DNA of 64,000 bases from Branchiostoma floridae. Lineage: Eukaryota > Chordata > Leptocardii > Amphioxiformes > Branchiostomatidae. The position numbers and the translations under genes were made by a program. How positions within the stretch are numbered: the first letter of the stretch is position 1; each line of letters begins with the position of its first letter. A model generated the notes under the pieces. It saw only the letters and a list, made by a program, of their open reading frames with translations. It was not told where the DNA came from and ran no database searches. The stretch spans positions 7,099,757-7,163,756 of the forward strand of contig NC_049986.1 in NCBI RefSeq assembly GCF_000003815.2, read 5' to 3'. Positions 48,204 to 60,584 of the stretch are shown piece after piece.

Positions 48204-48654
48204 CTGGAAGACAAGGTGCAAGCCACACAGCAGGGCTACAGCAAGTGCATACTCAGCTGAGCCATCTACCACCATACAAAGCTACATCAACGACATTTTT
48301 CTAACCTGGATACAACAGACATCCTTGGCCGTGAACCACGGTGGTACGATCGAGGTGTCAGGATACAGCAGACATCCTTAGCCGTGAGCCACGGTGGTAC
48401 GAACGAGGAGTCAGGGAGGCCATCTACGAGCTGATCTACAACCCCACCATAAACCGGAAGGGAGGACTCCACGAAGAACTCTCCAGTACATGGGATCCCG
48501 CCTTGCATCACAAAGGACAATAACTTTTTCTATGGTGTTGTCTGACCATAGGGTACTATGCTAACATGATTTATATTTGAGTGACTTTTGCATATATATG
48601 ATCCTTACGATATAGTGGTTCTACCAGTTTTTCTAGTTAGCTGTACTTGAATTG

Positions 48655-49250
48655 AATTGAGCTGCTGGTTCATTCTAGTGACGCTGAAGAAGAGTGATGG
48701 ATGTCACTCGAAACGTCCGGAAGTAAATATCCGTTTTTAATCCAGTTGTAGAGATTTAATTGTAATTGAATACCTGGTCGCTGTCGTAACTTTTTGGCCT
48801 CCGTCCCCATTCCCTGTAGATGGCTTCGTCACAGTCCTGACTGAAGTTGGTGTGGGTGCTCTGGTACTCCGAACCCAGGGAGTGGAGCGACTCCACGTCA
48901 TAACCGCCGCTGGAGTCTTCTCTCGGAGCTGCAAACAAACAAACAACTGAAAGGAATTATACTCGCCGAAAAGCATTTACTCAACCAACTGGATATGATT
49001 TTGGAAACACTTAGACATCTCAGACAACCACCTGGTCTCTTTCGTCAGTGATACTTGAGTTTTGTCGATTGGGAGACAGCGAAGATATAAAAAAAACTCT
49101 CCAACAAGATTTCTCCAGTGCCATCAACTTAAGACACCAGATGGTTGTCTGAAACGTCTGACAGTTTCCAAAATTATCCAGTTGCTTGAGTAACTGCTTT
49201 TTGGCGTATTCTATTCCCTGGATGTCTAACCTTAATCGACGTATAAAGGA
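48655..49250. mobile_element. Decayed retroelement tails (GAAACGT-hairpin family)
   Basis: 48684-48718 reads GACGCTGAAGAAGAGTGATG and then GATGTCACTCGAAACGTC, a 6-bp stem (GAGTGA/TCACTC) between CTGAAGA and GAAACGT. 48975-49245 holds both orientations of CAACTGGATATGATTTTGGA and GTTGCTTGAGTAACTG, ending ATCGACGTATAAAGGAA. The right part lies upstream of the first visible TMC exon and the left part is in its intron. The exon 1 segment at 48774-48928 is not part of the repeat. Confidence 0.55.
48774..48928 (-). CDS. tmc: TMC exon 1 (first visible), acidic/serine-rich N-terminal region
   Basis: The acceptor is TTTGCAG/CTCCGAG and the donor is GACCAG/gtattc. It encodes a hydrophilic stretch that includes EDSSGGYDVESLHSLGSEYQ and REWGRRPKSYDSDQ. 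It starts with two bases of a split codon, so an upstream exon must exist, and I could not identify it. It ends in phase 0, which matches the next exon. TMC N-termini are cytosolic and poorly conserved, so the assignment rests on phase and position rather than on homology. Confidence 0.65.
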
Positions 49251-51700
49251 ATTATATACTTGAACAGCTGATACCTTACTTAGTAAATTATTTCAACGTT
49301 GTGTGGCTGCAAATATTGTGGAAACTTTTACTATTGCAGTCAGGTTGAATTTCGCAAGATGGCGATTGACACCGTAAGATAGAATCGAACATTATATCTT
49401 AGTTTTTTTTCCAATTATCACTGTTCATGTCTATTATACATAGCTTTGAACGCCATAATAAGTGAACAACCAAGGAAACATTGTAGTCAGGCATGTCAGT
49501 TTGTAATGCAAATACATTACAGTTCTCTAACTAGCTGGACCAAGTTAATACTCATTGTCATGATACCTAATTCTAATAGAGAGAAAAATCTACGAGGCTT
49601 TCGATATGGCTTTCTCGCCAAAGATTGGTGATCTACCTTTGCTTCCCAACACCCCTGCAAAGGTCGTAGTATTTTTGTCATTAGGTAGAAAGATATTAAA
49701 ACTATACATTTTCTAGGAATTACAGAGGAATACATTGAAATCTTGGGCGTAAATCGTGTAAAGGAATAATGCGATTGCGTGCATAATTCTTTTTCAACTG
49801 TTTGTTAGAATTTTATGCTGGGCTTCCAAACTGATTAGTACGGCGATTCAATCACAAATGCATTTTGCTGAGTCGGCGTTTCTAATCGACAATGAGAACC
49901 AAACGCCACATGCATATGGTCACTCCTCTAAATTACATATAAAATCAAATGCACCATACATAATGTAAACAATATATTTAAGATTTCAATCCAACGTGAA
50001 ATGTTTTCTTTTCAGCGAATTCCTTGTCTTTTTCATTATTGTGAATTTTTCGCTCTTTCTGTCTAGTGTATTTTTCTCCCATAGAAATTCCACAAGGAAA
50101 CAGACATGTTTATAGTAAGAACTTGAAGACAGGAAACGAGATAAGCTTTATTGGGACCTTTGACCTAACTTCCTGTCAGTGTTCCCATGGATGTACCCCC
50201 ATTTTCTGTCACTCAACTGTTTTCAAATGACTCATCATCAAACGACTACGGACACAGAAGAACAGACAAACAACCAGACGAACCGAAAGACAAACCGAAG
50301 TTCAGTACACATATCGAAGAAACAAAACAAGCAAGCAACTGTAACGGTTGTTAAAACCCTTGTCTTGCTGGGGCCATATATATGCAGAATGCACATGTAT
50401 AATGCCTGTAGGATCTTTGTTCCAGTATCTTTGGGGGTTTGGGGAAATTCCCACTTAAATGCGGTATACCGCACCATACCGCATCGATTGGGGAAGTACA
50501 TCTATAGCAGCAGCACAGAATAAGTCAAGTTTTACTGATCTGATTGGATAACGAGCTTAGGAGGGTTAAGTTGGCCAAACAATTCTCAGCAGAACAATGG
50601 TTAATAAGACATACCTATACTGGGTGCAGACGCCATTGTGAAGTCTCCTCGAAGAAATGTACTTCAGTCTGTCACACCGATGCAAACGTACAGTCAGTTG
50701 GTAACCTGTACTGTCTGCCTCAAACCGCTAGGGGCGATTCACCGTACACTGGGAATGGAATATAAAAGAAAATCCGCAATTAAGAATAATTATTCAAATC
50801 TATAACCGTTCACAGTAGTTGCGGTATGGCATTTCAAGTGATAGAAAGACAATTTTTCTAATTCAATACTTTATTCAATAATATGATGAATACTTTATGA
50901 GCTTGGTAAAGCAAATGTATATGAAGGACATCCTCTAGGAACCCCAAAATTGATGCGAGCGCGAGATAGAAAAATGTTTGGAATGTGATTTTGACATCTA
51001 GTTCTCCGGCTGCTGTCGTCGCCATGTTGGTGGGTTGAATGGGAAGGGTTCCAAGATGGCTGTCAGTCATTCCAAACACTCAAATCATTCTAAAAGGGAA
51101 TTCTCCATAGTCTGATATTTTTTATGTATGTACGTAGAGGTAGAATATCCCAGTTGAGGTAGAGAAATTAACATTACAATGGGATAGGGAATTTCCTGAG
51201 TAGTTTAAGTATCACAGGTATGAGATCTTAAGTTGTATTAAGGTCTTTTTATTAAGAATGATTGTAATTGATACGCAATTCAGACATGTACATTGACTGC
51301 CATTTATCTACAAATAAACTATTCTATACTATTCTATTCTATGTCTGTTTAGAAATAGCCTTCATGGTAAAGAGATTCCTAAACACACTATAGAGTATGC
51401 TGGGCAGACCAATAGATTCTTCAATTTTGTTCTTTCCTTTCTTCTTCTTTCACTTTGGAATTGACTTCATTTGAAATAAGTTTCCCTTTTCCGATATTTC
51501 TCCTGTAGCTAACAGCATATTTTGTACACGTTTTGTAGTAGTTACATACGATTTACAGTAAGTTGAATGGTTATTAGCCATGTTTATATCAGTGTTGTAA
51601 AATGGTCCGTACTTTTGCCTGAAGAAGGTAGGAAATTCCTTGAAAGTGAATCTAAACATTTTTCTAAGCACGTGCGGATGTCATCCATATAATCAAATCA
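49251..51700. other. Gene-poor stretch
   Basis: No supported exon, although the missing TMC first exon may be here or beyond. A block CTTCCTGTCAGT with GGGACCTTTGA at about 50150-50185 recurs at 53390-53415. CCGCTAGGGGCGATTC is at about 50727. ATGTCATCCATATAATCAAA at 51678 is shared with 31003. Confidence 0.4.
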
Positions 51701-51718
51701 CCATGCCCTTACTGTTAC

Positions 51719-52209
51719 GTTGAGAAAAGAAACACTTGGGTATTTTATTGCAATGACTGTGCGAGACACCATCATCCTAAATATAGCCTGATCGTCGTTA
51801 CCTGACGTGGTAAACCAAGCGTACTTGGTATTGTTAAGGTTTTACTGTCGCCATTATTCTAACATGTGTCAAAAAAAGTTGTTGAGAAAAGAAACACTTG
51901 GGTATTTTATTGCTATGACTGTACGTATACGAGAGACTATCACTCTAAATATAGCCTGATCGTCGTTACCTGACGTGGTAAACCAAGCGTACTTGGTATT
52001 GTTAAGGTTTTACTGTCGCCATTATTCTAACATGTGTCAAAAAAAGTTGTTGAGAAAATAAACACTTGGGTATTTTATTGCTATGACTGTACGTATACGA
52101 GAGACTATCATCCTAAATATAGCCTGATCGTCGTTACCTGACGTGGTAAACCAAGCGTACTTGGTCTTGTTAAGGTTTTACTGTCGCCATTATTCTAACA
52201 TGTGTCAAA
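51719..52209 (+). repeat. Three-copy tandem repeat, 162-168 bp period
   Basis: GTTGAGAAAAGAAACACTTG starts at 51719, 51881 and 52049 (third copy with one change). Units are almost identical and include the hairpin ACCAAG-CGTA-CTTGGT. A 35-bp direct repeat (TTTATATCAGTGTTGTAAAA, then TGGTCCGTA) occurs on each side at about 51585 and 52279. Confidence 0.95.
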
Positions 52210-55200
52210 GACACGTCATCTTGGACTGGGTGTATCACTGAGGCATTTGACGACCACTCGGAAATGGCTACTAGCCGTGTTTATATCAGTGTTGTAAAAT
52301 GGTCCGTATCTTTTTCACTGAAGTTGTGTTTCAGTTCGGAATTTTCAAAAATGCCAGGCCTTCTCTATTATAAAATGAACAGTATCAAGACTTGTTTTAA
52401 TCATTTCAAACACATTTGTGTACGGAAGACATAAGTGTTGAATACAATATCTATACGTAAGTCTATTACATTCATCGCTGAAACACAAGAATTGCCTGTG
52501 TGTGGTTTTCATTCCCTCTATGATCCTCTATCGCAGTAAAACGTAAAATGTTAGTCATGGCAGAGGCTGACATTATTGTCTTTTACATATAACAATGAAT
52601 TTTCATTCATTGGACAATTTCATCACAGTAAGCTAGATAGGAATAGGTAGGAAAGTAAGGGAAGATATGGAATTGCGGCAAAGTAATTGGTTACGCAAGG
52701 TACAGTACTGCAGAAATCTGTCGAAGATTATAATTTATAACTTGACAGAAAGTGTATGAATGAAAGAAATTAAGTTATTAGAATGCGCACAGAAATATAG
52801 CAACCAAGCATGTCCACGCATATTAGAAAGAATGCATCAGAACGAGAAATGATTGCCTGTAATTTGTAGAATTTGCTAATGTGTCCCTAGTGACATCGTG
52901 GTAGCGCGTTGTTGTAATCATCAAATACATCATAGCCGACATTAACTATACGTCAACTTCATTATGATTGAGACAGTGAAATTGCGAAAGTGTAAATGAT
53001 GTTGTAGTCTTTGAAAGTCAATAGCATTTGCATACTCAACAAATTGCTATTTACTCTACTTTACTGAAAGTCAAAGGCATTTGTACACTCAACAAAGAAA
53101 ATACATTTTTGAATGATACAGCATCACTTGTATCGCGATTGAACTTCTAACTATAGACTCCGAGTTTGTTTTTATTTGTCTCTCTATTCTTATGACCCTA
53201 CAAAGGAACTTGAATTTTCATTGTTGTGAATGGCAAAAAGAATGTACAAATCCTTGAAAACCATTCACTCGTTCCAGAAAGAAATACGAAATTTAACAGC
53301 TGGGGCCTGTACTTAAAACATATGCGTAGAACGGGGCAATTATGCTTATAATAGGAAACTGAAGATAGGAAATTAGATGACCTATTCTGGGACCTTTGAG
53401 ATAACTTCCTGTCAGTTGACCACGACATGGCTATCAGGCATATAAATCAACCACTCTCTACCCACCTCACAAACTATGGGCGCACAAGCAAGCTAAGCGA
53501 ACTTGTCAAACACGAAGGTAAGGAGTTTCACCACATGCTCCAAAAAGTAAATTGTTCCCATACGCCATTGTTTGTTAGCAAAATAGCTGAATCTGTACGA
53601 ATGGAGAAGAACGGTCATAGAGCAACCGTCATCACAGTTGCTTGCGTTTTAGTCCCTCTTTCTTTTTTCAATATTTCAGGCACTCACCATATGAAACAAG
53701 AACAACATGTAAAAATAGAATATGCACAATACAGCATCTTAAATATTCTACAAATGTATAGATTGCTAAAGTATGAATTGCGGTAGAATGAGTCGACCTA
53801 AGCACAGACTGTACAATGGTATTGGATGAATGAAAAAGCCTATCTACAAAGGAATGGCACTGTTTACGCCATCTGGCGTCAAAGGTATCAGTATGGTAGA
53901 ACACAAACATTTCACTAGCGCTGCAGGATCTTGGCAAATTCATTATCATACAAAAAAAACAATTGTTGTAAACAATGCGACATTTGGACAGGACACTCGA
54001 ACGAAAAGAAGACTAGTTATTTTTTATAGTAGAGACAATATAGTTGCTAACACTGTTATTACATAACAAATAAGGCAAGACGCCATCCCCAAAACAGTGT
54101 TAACGTCCGCCATGTTCAGTCGAGCGTGGCGCCAATTTTACACCCCAGAAGCGAAGCTTCGTTCAGCGACACGATCACAGCAAATCAGTAATTTACAAAA
54201 CGTGAGTAATTAAATCATTAGTGACGGAATGTGCCGTGGTTGATTCGCACAAGACGAATGAAACAATGAGTTGTCAGAAGTGCGCTCGGGTAGTATAATG
54301 CGATGGTAGGCAAGAGCATTACAGAATCATAATCAAAGTGACATGGAATACATACTATGAAAATGGATAGTTAACATACAGTATAGTATTTGGATACATA
54401 CATTAGTAAAATGCAAGTTGTTTGATAAGAATGTTTACATGGATGAAAGTGGTACGGAATGATAACGTTATGATCAACGAAAAGATTGTTGTTAAATTTC
54501 GCATTTGGTTCGGTCTAGCGCTATCAAAAAAATGATTTATTGGCTCCTGGCAGATTCCTACGATACTACTGAGAAAACTTTTTGTTCAATCTCGCGCTTT
54601 GGACATGACAGGCTCATGATTTTTTGTTGGTCGATAGCCTGGGAAGAAGTGACGTAATATTGGGTTGTCTATTTAGTAGTGAGAGTTAGCCTAGTCGTAC
54701 TCTGTATGTATGATGTTACACACTGGGAGACACGCAAGACTACCTCTTCCCGCCTTTTTCTTTGTTTGAAGAAGAGGACTGAAATTCCAAACGAAGATTA
54801 CAGGTCAGTGTCTGTTCATAAGCAGACACGACAAGCAGCAATGTGGAACAATAAGAGTACAAATCCCTGGAAAGACGAGAGGACCGTGACTCAAACACGA
54901 TCTCGTTGTCACAACAGATGGCGGTTTCAATTTTCCGGTCACTGAACAGGGACAAAATGTTCCGTTATACTGTCACTGGATTTGGAACATCGTGTTTGTT
55001 GATGATGACAGTTAATTTCTCGTTTTTGATAACAAATGAATAATGTGTATTTTGAAATATTCTATTCACGTTCCTGGAAATATACATTAATGTCAAATTT
55101 GATATGGATTTAGCTACACCTGGATTTAGCTACAACGAGGTGAATGTAATTAAGCTATTTCCCTCTTAATTGAATTGTACAATACATTCAGGAGCTCCTT

Positions 55201-55220
55201 GGAAATGGTAACAAAATGGC
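52210..55220. other. Gene-poor stretch
   Basis: No exon is supported. A 119-codon open frame at 53427-53786 (+) has no recognised motif and ordinary AT-rich composition. An 89-codon frame at 54679-54945 is likewise unassigned. Confidence 0.4.
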
Positions 55221-55239
55221 GTCCACCTTTGTTATCCCT

Positions 55240-55985
55240 ATCCCTAGTGTTAAACACCGCACCGTCCATATGTCCACACACAAAAACACCTGCCCCTGGT
55301 GCTGAACACCATCCACAGACAAGCACACCTGCCCTTGGTGCTGAACACCATCCACACACAAACACATCTGTCCCTGGTGCTGAACACCCTCCACACACAA
55401 ACACACCTGTCCCTGGTGCTGAAAAGCATCCATGCACAAACACACCTGTCCTTGGTGCTGAACACCATCCACACACAAACACATCTGTCCCTGGTGCTGA
55501 ACACCCTCCACACACAAACACACCTGTCCTTGGTGCTGAACACCATCCACACACAAACACACCTGTCCTTGGTGCTGAACACCATCCACACACAAACACA
55601 TCTGTCCCTGGTGCTGAACACCCTCCACACACAAACACACCTGGCACTGGTGCTGAACACCATCCACGCACAAAGATACTTGTCCCTGGTGCTGAACACC
55701 ATCCACACACAAACACACTTGTCCCTGGTGCTGAACACCCTTCACACACAAACACACCAGTCCCTGGTGCTGAACACCCTCCACACACAAACACACTTGT
55801 CCCTAGTGCTGAACACCATCCACACACAAACACACCTATCCCAGGTGCTGAACACCCTCCACAAACAGACACACCTGTCTCTAGTGCTGAACACCATCCA
55901 CACACGAACACACCTGTCCCTGGTGCTAAACACCATCCACACACAAACACATCTGTCCCTGGTGCTGAACAAAGTTGACATACAA
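55240..55985 (+). repeat. 39-bp minisatellite, about 19 copies
   Basis: Units contain CTGTCCCTGGTGCTGAACAC and then CCTCCACACACAAACACAC, period 39 bp (for example GGTGCTG at 55337 and 55376). Stops are rare, so frames of 160-267 codons are open on both strands. The multiple simultaneous frames show this is due to repeat structure. The core is the same as in the 2-kb and 59.8-kb arrays. Confidence 0.95.
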
Positions 55986-56029
55986 GCAGACCTAGTGCTG
56001 GACGCCATGCATAGACCGATCAAAGCTGG

Positions 56030-56071
56030 TGCGTTACGCCGAAAGGCGGTTATACCGGCTATATAGATACA
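56030..56071 (+). repeat. Short dispersed motif with GNRA-type hairpin
   Basis: GCGTTACGCCGAAAGGCGGT and TATACCGGCTATATAGATAC. CGCC-GAAA-GGCG makes a perfect 4-bp stem with a GAAA loop. Related copies lie at 7669-7715 (+), 4381-4427 (-) and 3299-3343 (+). Confidence 0.7.
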
Positions 56072-57552
56072 TATACAACATGCATATTTATAAACAGTAT
56101 AACTATAAGTAGCTTCTAATTCTGACAATACGCTTTTCGGAACGATAGTCTTTCACGGTAGCTTCATCTAAAACGCTCACAGATACTCGGTACAGTCAGT
56201 CACACATCTGTTAGGGTAAATCCAATAATGGAAAGGTATCAAACTTACATTAGCTAATCACACTAATCACATTAACGTTTTCTCAGGAAGACTAATCTCT
56301 TTAACATTTGGTAGCTGTGATTAAGCAATTTTATCCAGGTGTATGGATTGCATAACAATGTATTTTTCAGTAGATTAAACTGATGGGGATATGCATTTGG
56401 GTTGGAAACAGGAAAATCAGAAATATCTGTTATGTCTTTTGAGATTACTAAAACCAAGAGCTAATGCAACATTGAAAAGTATGGTTTTGAACATGGTAGC
56501 CAGAAGTAGGAAATGTATGCATATCTTTTAGAGTAATTATGAATAATGCATATGTATTAGTAGCCATGATTCAAGTTAACGATTACTGTTTAACTCAAGT
56601 TATTGATCTATATTGCTCTTATGGCCTTTGTCAGCTACGGTAGCTTTATGTTGCTATGACTTCATGTAAGACATAAGACAGTCAATTAAGGTTATGCTTT
56701 AATACATACAAGTTTCATATACTCTATAAATGGTAAAGCTAAATATAGTTTGTCAAACTGACTTTACGTAGCTATTTTCAAGTGCCATTTTGTTAAATAA
56801 AGCATGAAGAAAAATAAGTCTTTGTCTGAAACTTTGTTTGTTTTCTAAGGTTATCATCTTTATCTATCGTTGATTCTTCTGTCACTTTTTCTTATTGTAT
56901 GTGGTTATCTAAATACACCGTTGATAGATTGGCAGGAAGTGAATGGAAAGATAGTGTCTCCACAAAGGCCAGCCTTGCGGATGTAACAGGAAGTAGAGTT
57001 GATAAAACTAGTCGTTAATCAGCCATAACAGACAGTACAGGTCATGGGGTCAATGGGAGAGGCCACTAATCCACGGGGTGGTATTGTTTTTTGGTCTGTC
57101 TGTTTTCTCAGGGTTTTTTTTTTGTTTCCGTTAATACCACAACAATGCTCTTTCTCTTCATTCAGGCGAGTTTGCTTTGTTGACTTTGCCGAGCTGTCTA
57201 CCCTTGATAAATGCACCGCTGTCTACAGGGAGAAGTTTCACCTCAGATCTAATAGCAAACTGCTAAAAGAGCCGCGCATATAAATGGACAAGTTTCCGCG
57301 TGGGTGTGATTACAAACGTCCCCATCCTTGTGCCTGAATGAATGGTTATTTTACAAGTGCCTCTGGCGGGACGCCTTCTCTCTTTGTTATCAGCCCGGTA
57401 AAGGAGGGTCAGAACTTGCCGGAATGAAATTTCATTACCGAAAATGACGGCAATTTGTCTTCTGGGACAACGCTGTGTCTGGAAAGGCTTACTTAACACA
57501 GCAGGGTAGTCGACAGTTCTTTGGCAATGATTAAAATGTAACATTCTAGGCG
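56072..57552. other. Gene-poor stretch
   Basis: AT-rich, no supported exon or RNA gene. Confidence 0.4.
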
Positions 57553-57745
57553 AAGGTACGGTAAATGCAGAAATCTTTGCGGTGGTTTAATGTTCGCGGT
57601 TTCCGCTTCACCGCGAACTTAGAACCACCACGAACATTTTTCCATGGCAGTAAGAGACTACAGTTCATGGTACTACCTCGAAATTAAAACCACCGCGAAA
57701 AGTTCTCTTTCCCGCTACCGCGAAACTAAATCGCCACGAACGATA
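57553..57745. mobile_element. MITE family B copy
   Basis: It starts ACGGTAAATGCAGAAATCTT and contains several CGCGGTGG/CCACCGCG and GTTCGCGG/CCGCGAAC inverted blocks, including AATGTTCGCGG and CCACCACGAACATTTTTCCATG. It matches the block at 14409-14632 in inverted orientation. Confidence 0.75.
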
Positions 57746-59765
57746 CATTTACTGGATTAGTGAGAATCCCTTACTGCTTTAACTTTAAATCTATTTCTTC
57801 CAGTAATACCCCTGTCACATTATGTTACAACTATTCCAATATATCCACTACTAAGGTATAATTGCGGAATTTTGTCATTAAGTATGTAGATTAGTTCATA
57901 GTTTTCTTTACCTATATTTTTTTTACTAGAACGATTGAATTACAAATTTTCCTCCCCAGTTATGCGAATCAGATACAATTTGCATAATTAACATGCCATT
58001 ACGCCCGTCTATGTGACAGTACCCACAACGAGAAGATATAGAATTTGATGCATGGCATCGATTCAATGGCTAAAACACAAGCATCATACAGGGGATGTTG
58101 AAAGATGTTGGGGCTTCCATCACAAATGGAAATACATTCTATTCTAACAAACGAATCGGTCTTAGACCAAAGCTTTGGCCACAATACGTTGTACGTACAT
58201 TACTAAAATAATATGTGCTCTTCCCGTAGGTCAATTTAAATGTAACACCTAAAACATTTAACACATATATACAGATAGATATGTGTTAAACATTTTTTTG
58301 TGTTCTCGATATCAAGATAACTAATAAACGTTTATTTGAGAGTTCAATAAAGCACATAATGCAGACGTCACACACACAAATATATAAAGATATCTTTATG
58401 TATATGAGAAAAGTTAACATTTTAGGCGATCTTGATATCGAAATAAAGAAACACGTTTATTTGAGAGTAAAAATGCGCTGAGTGAAAATAGTCAAATGAA
58501 CCACAACCTGTTAAACGTTAAAACACATTCTATTTTGTCTGTATGAAGGGATGATAACATTGCCTTTGTAATGTTTCTACGCCATGGCACGATTATATTG
58601 CTTTCTTTAACTGATGCCTTTTCTAACATGTTAGCATGTTTGAACAATCAAACTGTAACGATCCGTTACTTTGGCTACTGGTCTAGAAAAACGTCTTGAG
58701 AGATTTATGTTCTTGAAGTGATAAATCGTAAAGAAACGACTATAACGAGAACCACAGTACCATACCGACCATCTGCGCTACTCTTACACAATGTTGCCAA
58801 TCACTCTATAGAGTAGTCGGACGTCGTTAAGGGTAAAGTGATGGCAATTACACAGGCAGGATTATGTATAGTTGACGTTATATACAACTTTAGAGTGTAA
58901 ATGTTCCTCTTTATGGTTGGATTGGCCTTTCTACACGGAACGTTGCACTGAACCTATGTTTGCGCTCAACCACATGCCCACATGCGTTTTCGTAGGGAGA
59001 TTATTTTCCAATCATATATTCGTATATTTACATTGCAGCGTTTGTTGGCATATTTAACTTGGTATAGATTCATCTTATATTGTATATGATCCGCCCCTAT
59101 AGACGTTACAAATTGTCTTCTTTCTTTCAATATCAAGTTCATTTTGAAGTATTACGCAGTCAGCTTAAAGAATGCATAATCAATTTGGATACAAATTTGA
59201 ATACAATAACAAAAAGTATATAATGAAGTAGAACTTACCTTTTATAATTTGCTGTGTACACGAGGTTATTATGTCCCCAAGAAATTCAGGCTTTCATTCA
59301 GATGATATTTGATAGCATACCCTCCTAGATGAAATTGCTGGACATAATTCCAGGAATCAGTGACAGCCCAAGGCGCGGTACTCTTAAAGACTGCAAAGTT
59401 CGATATCACAAAAAGCAATACGTATTCAGCCCAAGCACAGACGTATGTACTACGCACTTACACCGAAAATGGTCGTACCCGCATTTTCTCCAAAGTCCTA
59501 GCGACATGGTCATCTATGTCAATGCTGTAGCAAAGGAAATAGGGAACGGTGAATCGCCAATCATAGTAGATAATCCTGGTAACTTATCATAGCAACACAG
59601 AATGGCGTGTGTGTGGCGATTTTATACAGGGTTACTGCTGACAGTTTCCAGTTGCATGAGAATGATTTTGGACTGTCCCCCAAATACTAGAATAGCTGTG
59701 AGGGAAATCATAGATATATACACAGGCAAACGGGGCTTGACCATGGTACTTAAAACCATTCACAC
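57746..59765. other. Gene-poor stretch with one hairpin
   Basis: A stem TTTAACACATAT/ATATGTGTTAAA lies at about 58256-58290. Around it GATATCAAGATAAC and GATCTTGATATCGAAATA form an inverted pair, and CGTTTATTTGAGAGT occurs twice (58328, 58454). No gene is recognised. Confidence 0.45.
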
Positions 59766-60265
59766 ACAACCACTCCTGTCCTTGGTGCTGAACACCGTCC
59801 AAACACAAATATACCTGTCCCTGGTGCTGACCACCGTCCAAACACAAATATACCTGTCCCTGGTGCTGACCACCGTCCAAACACAAATATACCTGTCCCT
59901 GGTGCTGACCACCGTCCAAACACAAATATACCTGTCCCTGGTGCTGACCACCGTCCAAACACAAATATACCTGTCCCTGGTGCTGACCACCGTCCAAACA
60001 CAAATATACCTGTCCCTGGTGCTGAACAGCGTCCAAACACAAATATAACTGTCCTTGGTGCTGAACAGCGTCCAAACACAAATATACCTGTCCCTGGTGC
60101 TGAACAGCGTCCAAACACAAATATAACTGTCCTTGGTGCCGAACACCGTCCACGCACAAAACAGACTATTGCTAAACACTGTCCACGCACAAAACTGTCT
60201 CTCGTCCTTAACGCCATCCATATACAACCACGCCTGTCCTTGGTGCTGAAAACCGTCCACACCAA
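59766..60265 (+). repeat. 39-bp minisatellite, about 12 copies
   Basis: Units CTGTCCCTGGTGCTGACCAC and CGTCCAAACACAAATATAC (39 bp), six nearly identical, then diverged copies toward the right. It shares the TGTCC[CT]TGGTGCTGA core with the arrays at 2 kb and 55 kb. Open frames are repeat artefacts. Confidence 0.95.
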
Positions 60266-60484
60266 ATTGTTTTGCCACGAAAAATGACATCTATTCCAAC
60301 CATATCTTTAGACAAAGTATTACATGTGCACATTAGCTTGTTTGTCAAGGGTTCCCTGTTTTTAGCTACGGGCTCTTTTCACATACATATTGGTCACAAA
60401 CAACTGAAGCTTGTGGGTTCGCAAAGATATCTTGGCGTACAACGTGTTTAAAGAAACTTTTGATACTACAATAGTAGATACGGG

Positions 60485-60584
60485 NNNNNNNNNNNNNNNN
60501 NNNNNNNNNNNNNNNNNNNNNNNNNNNNNNNNNNNNNNNNNNNNNNNNNNNNNNNNNNNNNNNNNNNNNNNNNNNNNNNNNNNN
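60485..60584. other. Assembly gap (100 N)
   Basis: A run of exactly 100 N, with no informative flank. Confidence 0.99.

Noticed and set aside
48684-48720. Active hammerhead ribozyme
   Set aside because: The core-like words and stem II are present, but stems I and III and the cleavage triplet cannot be placed, so it is only listed as a recurring motif to test.
50858-51079. TMC first exon starting MATTAAGELD
   Set aside because: The start context is fair, but the only nearby donor gives phase 0, while exon 1 needs one leading base from upstream.
53427-53786. 119-codon plus-strand frame as a gene
   Set aside because: No recognised motif, no clear promoter or splice context, AT-rich composition. 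It may be chance.
55150-55978. Long opposing open frames (266-267 codons) of Cys/Val- or His/Thr-rich repeats
   Set aside because: They come from a 39-bp tandem repeat without stops. Several frames on both strands are equally open and no splice or start context supports a gene.
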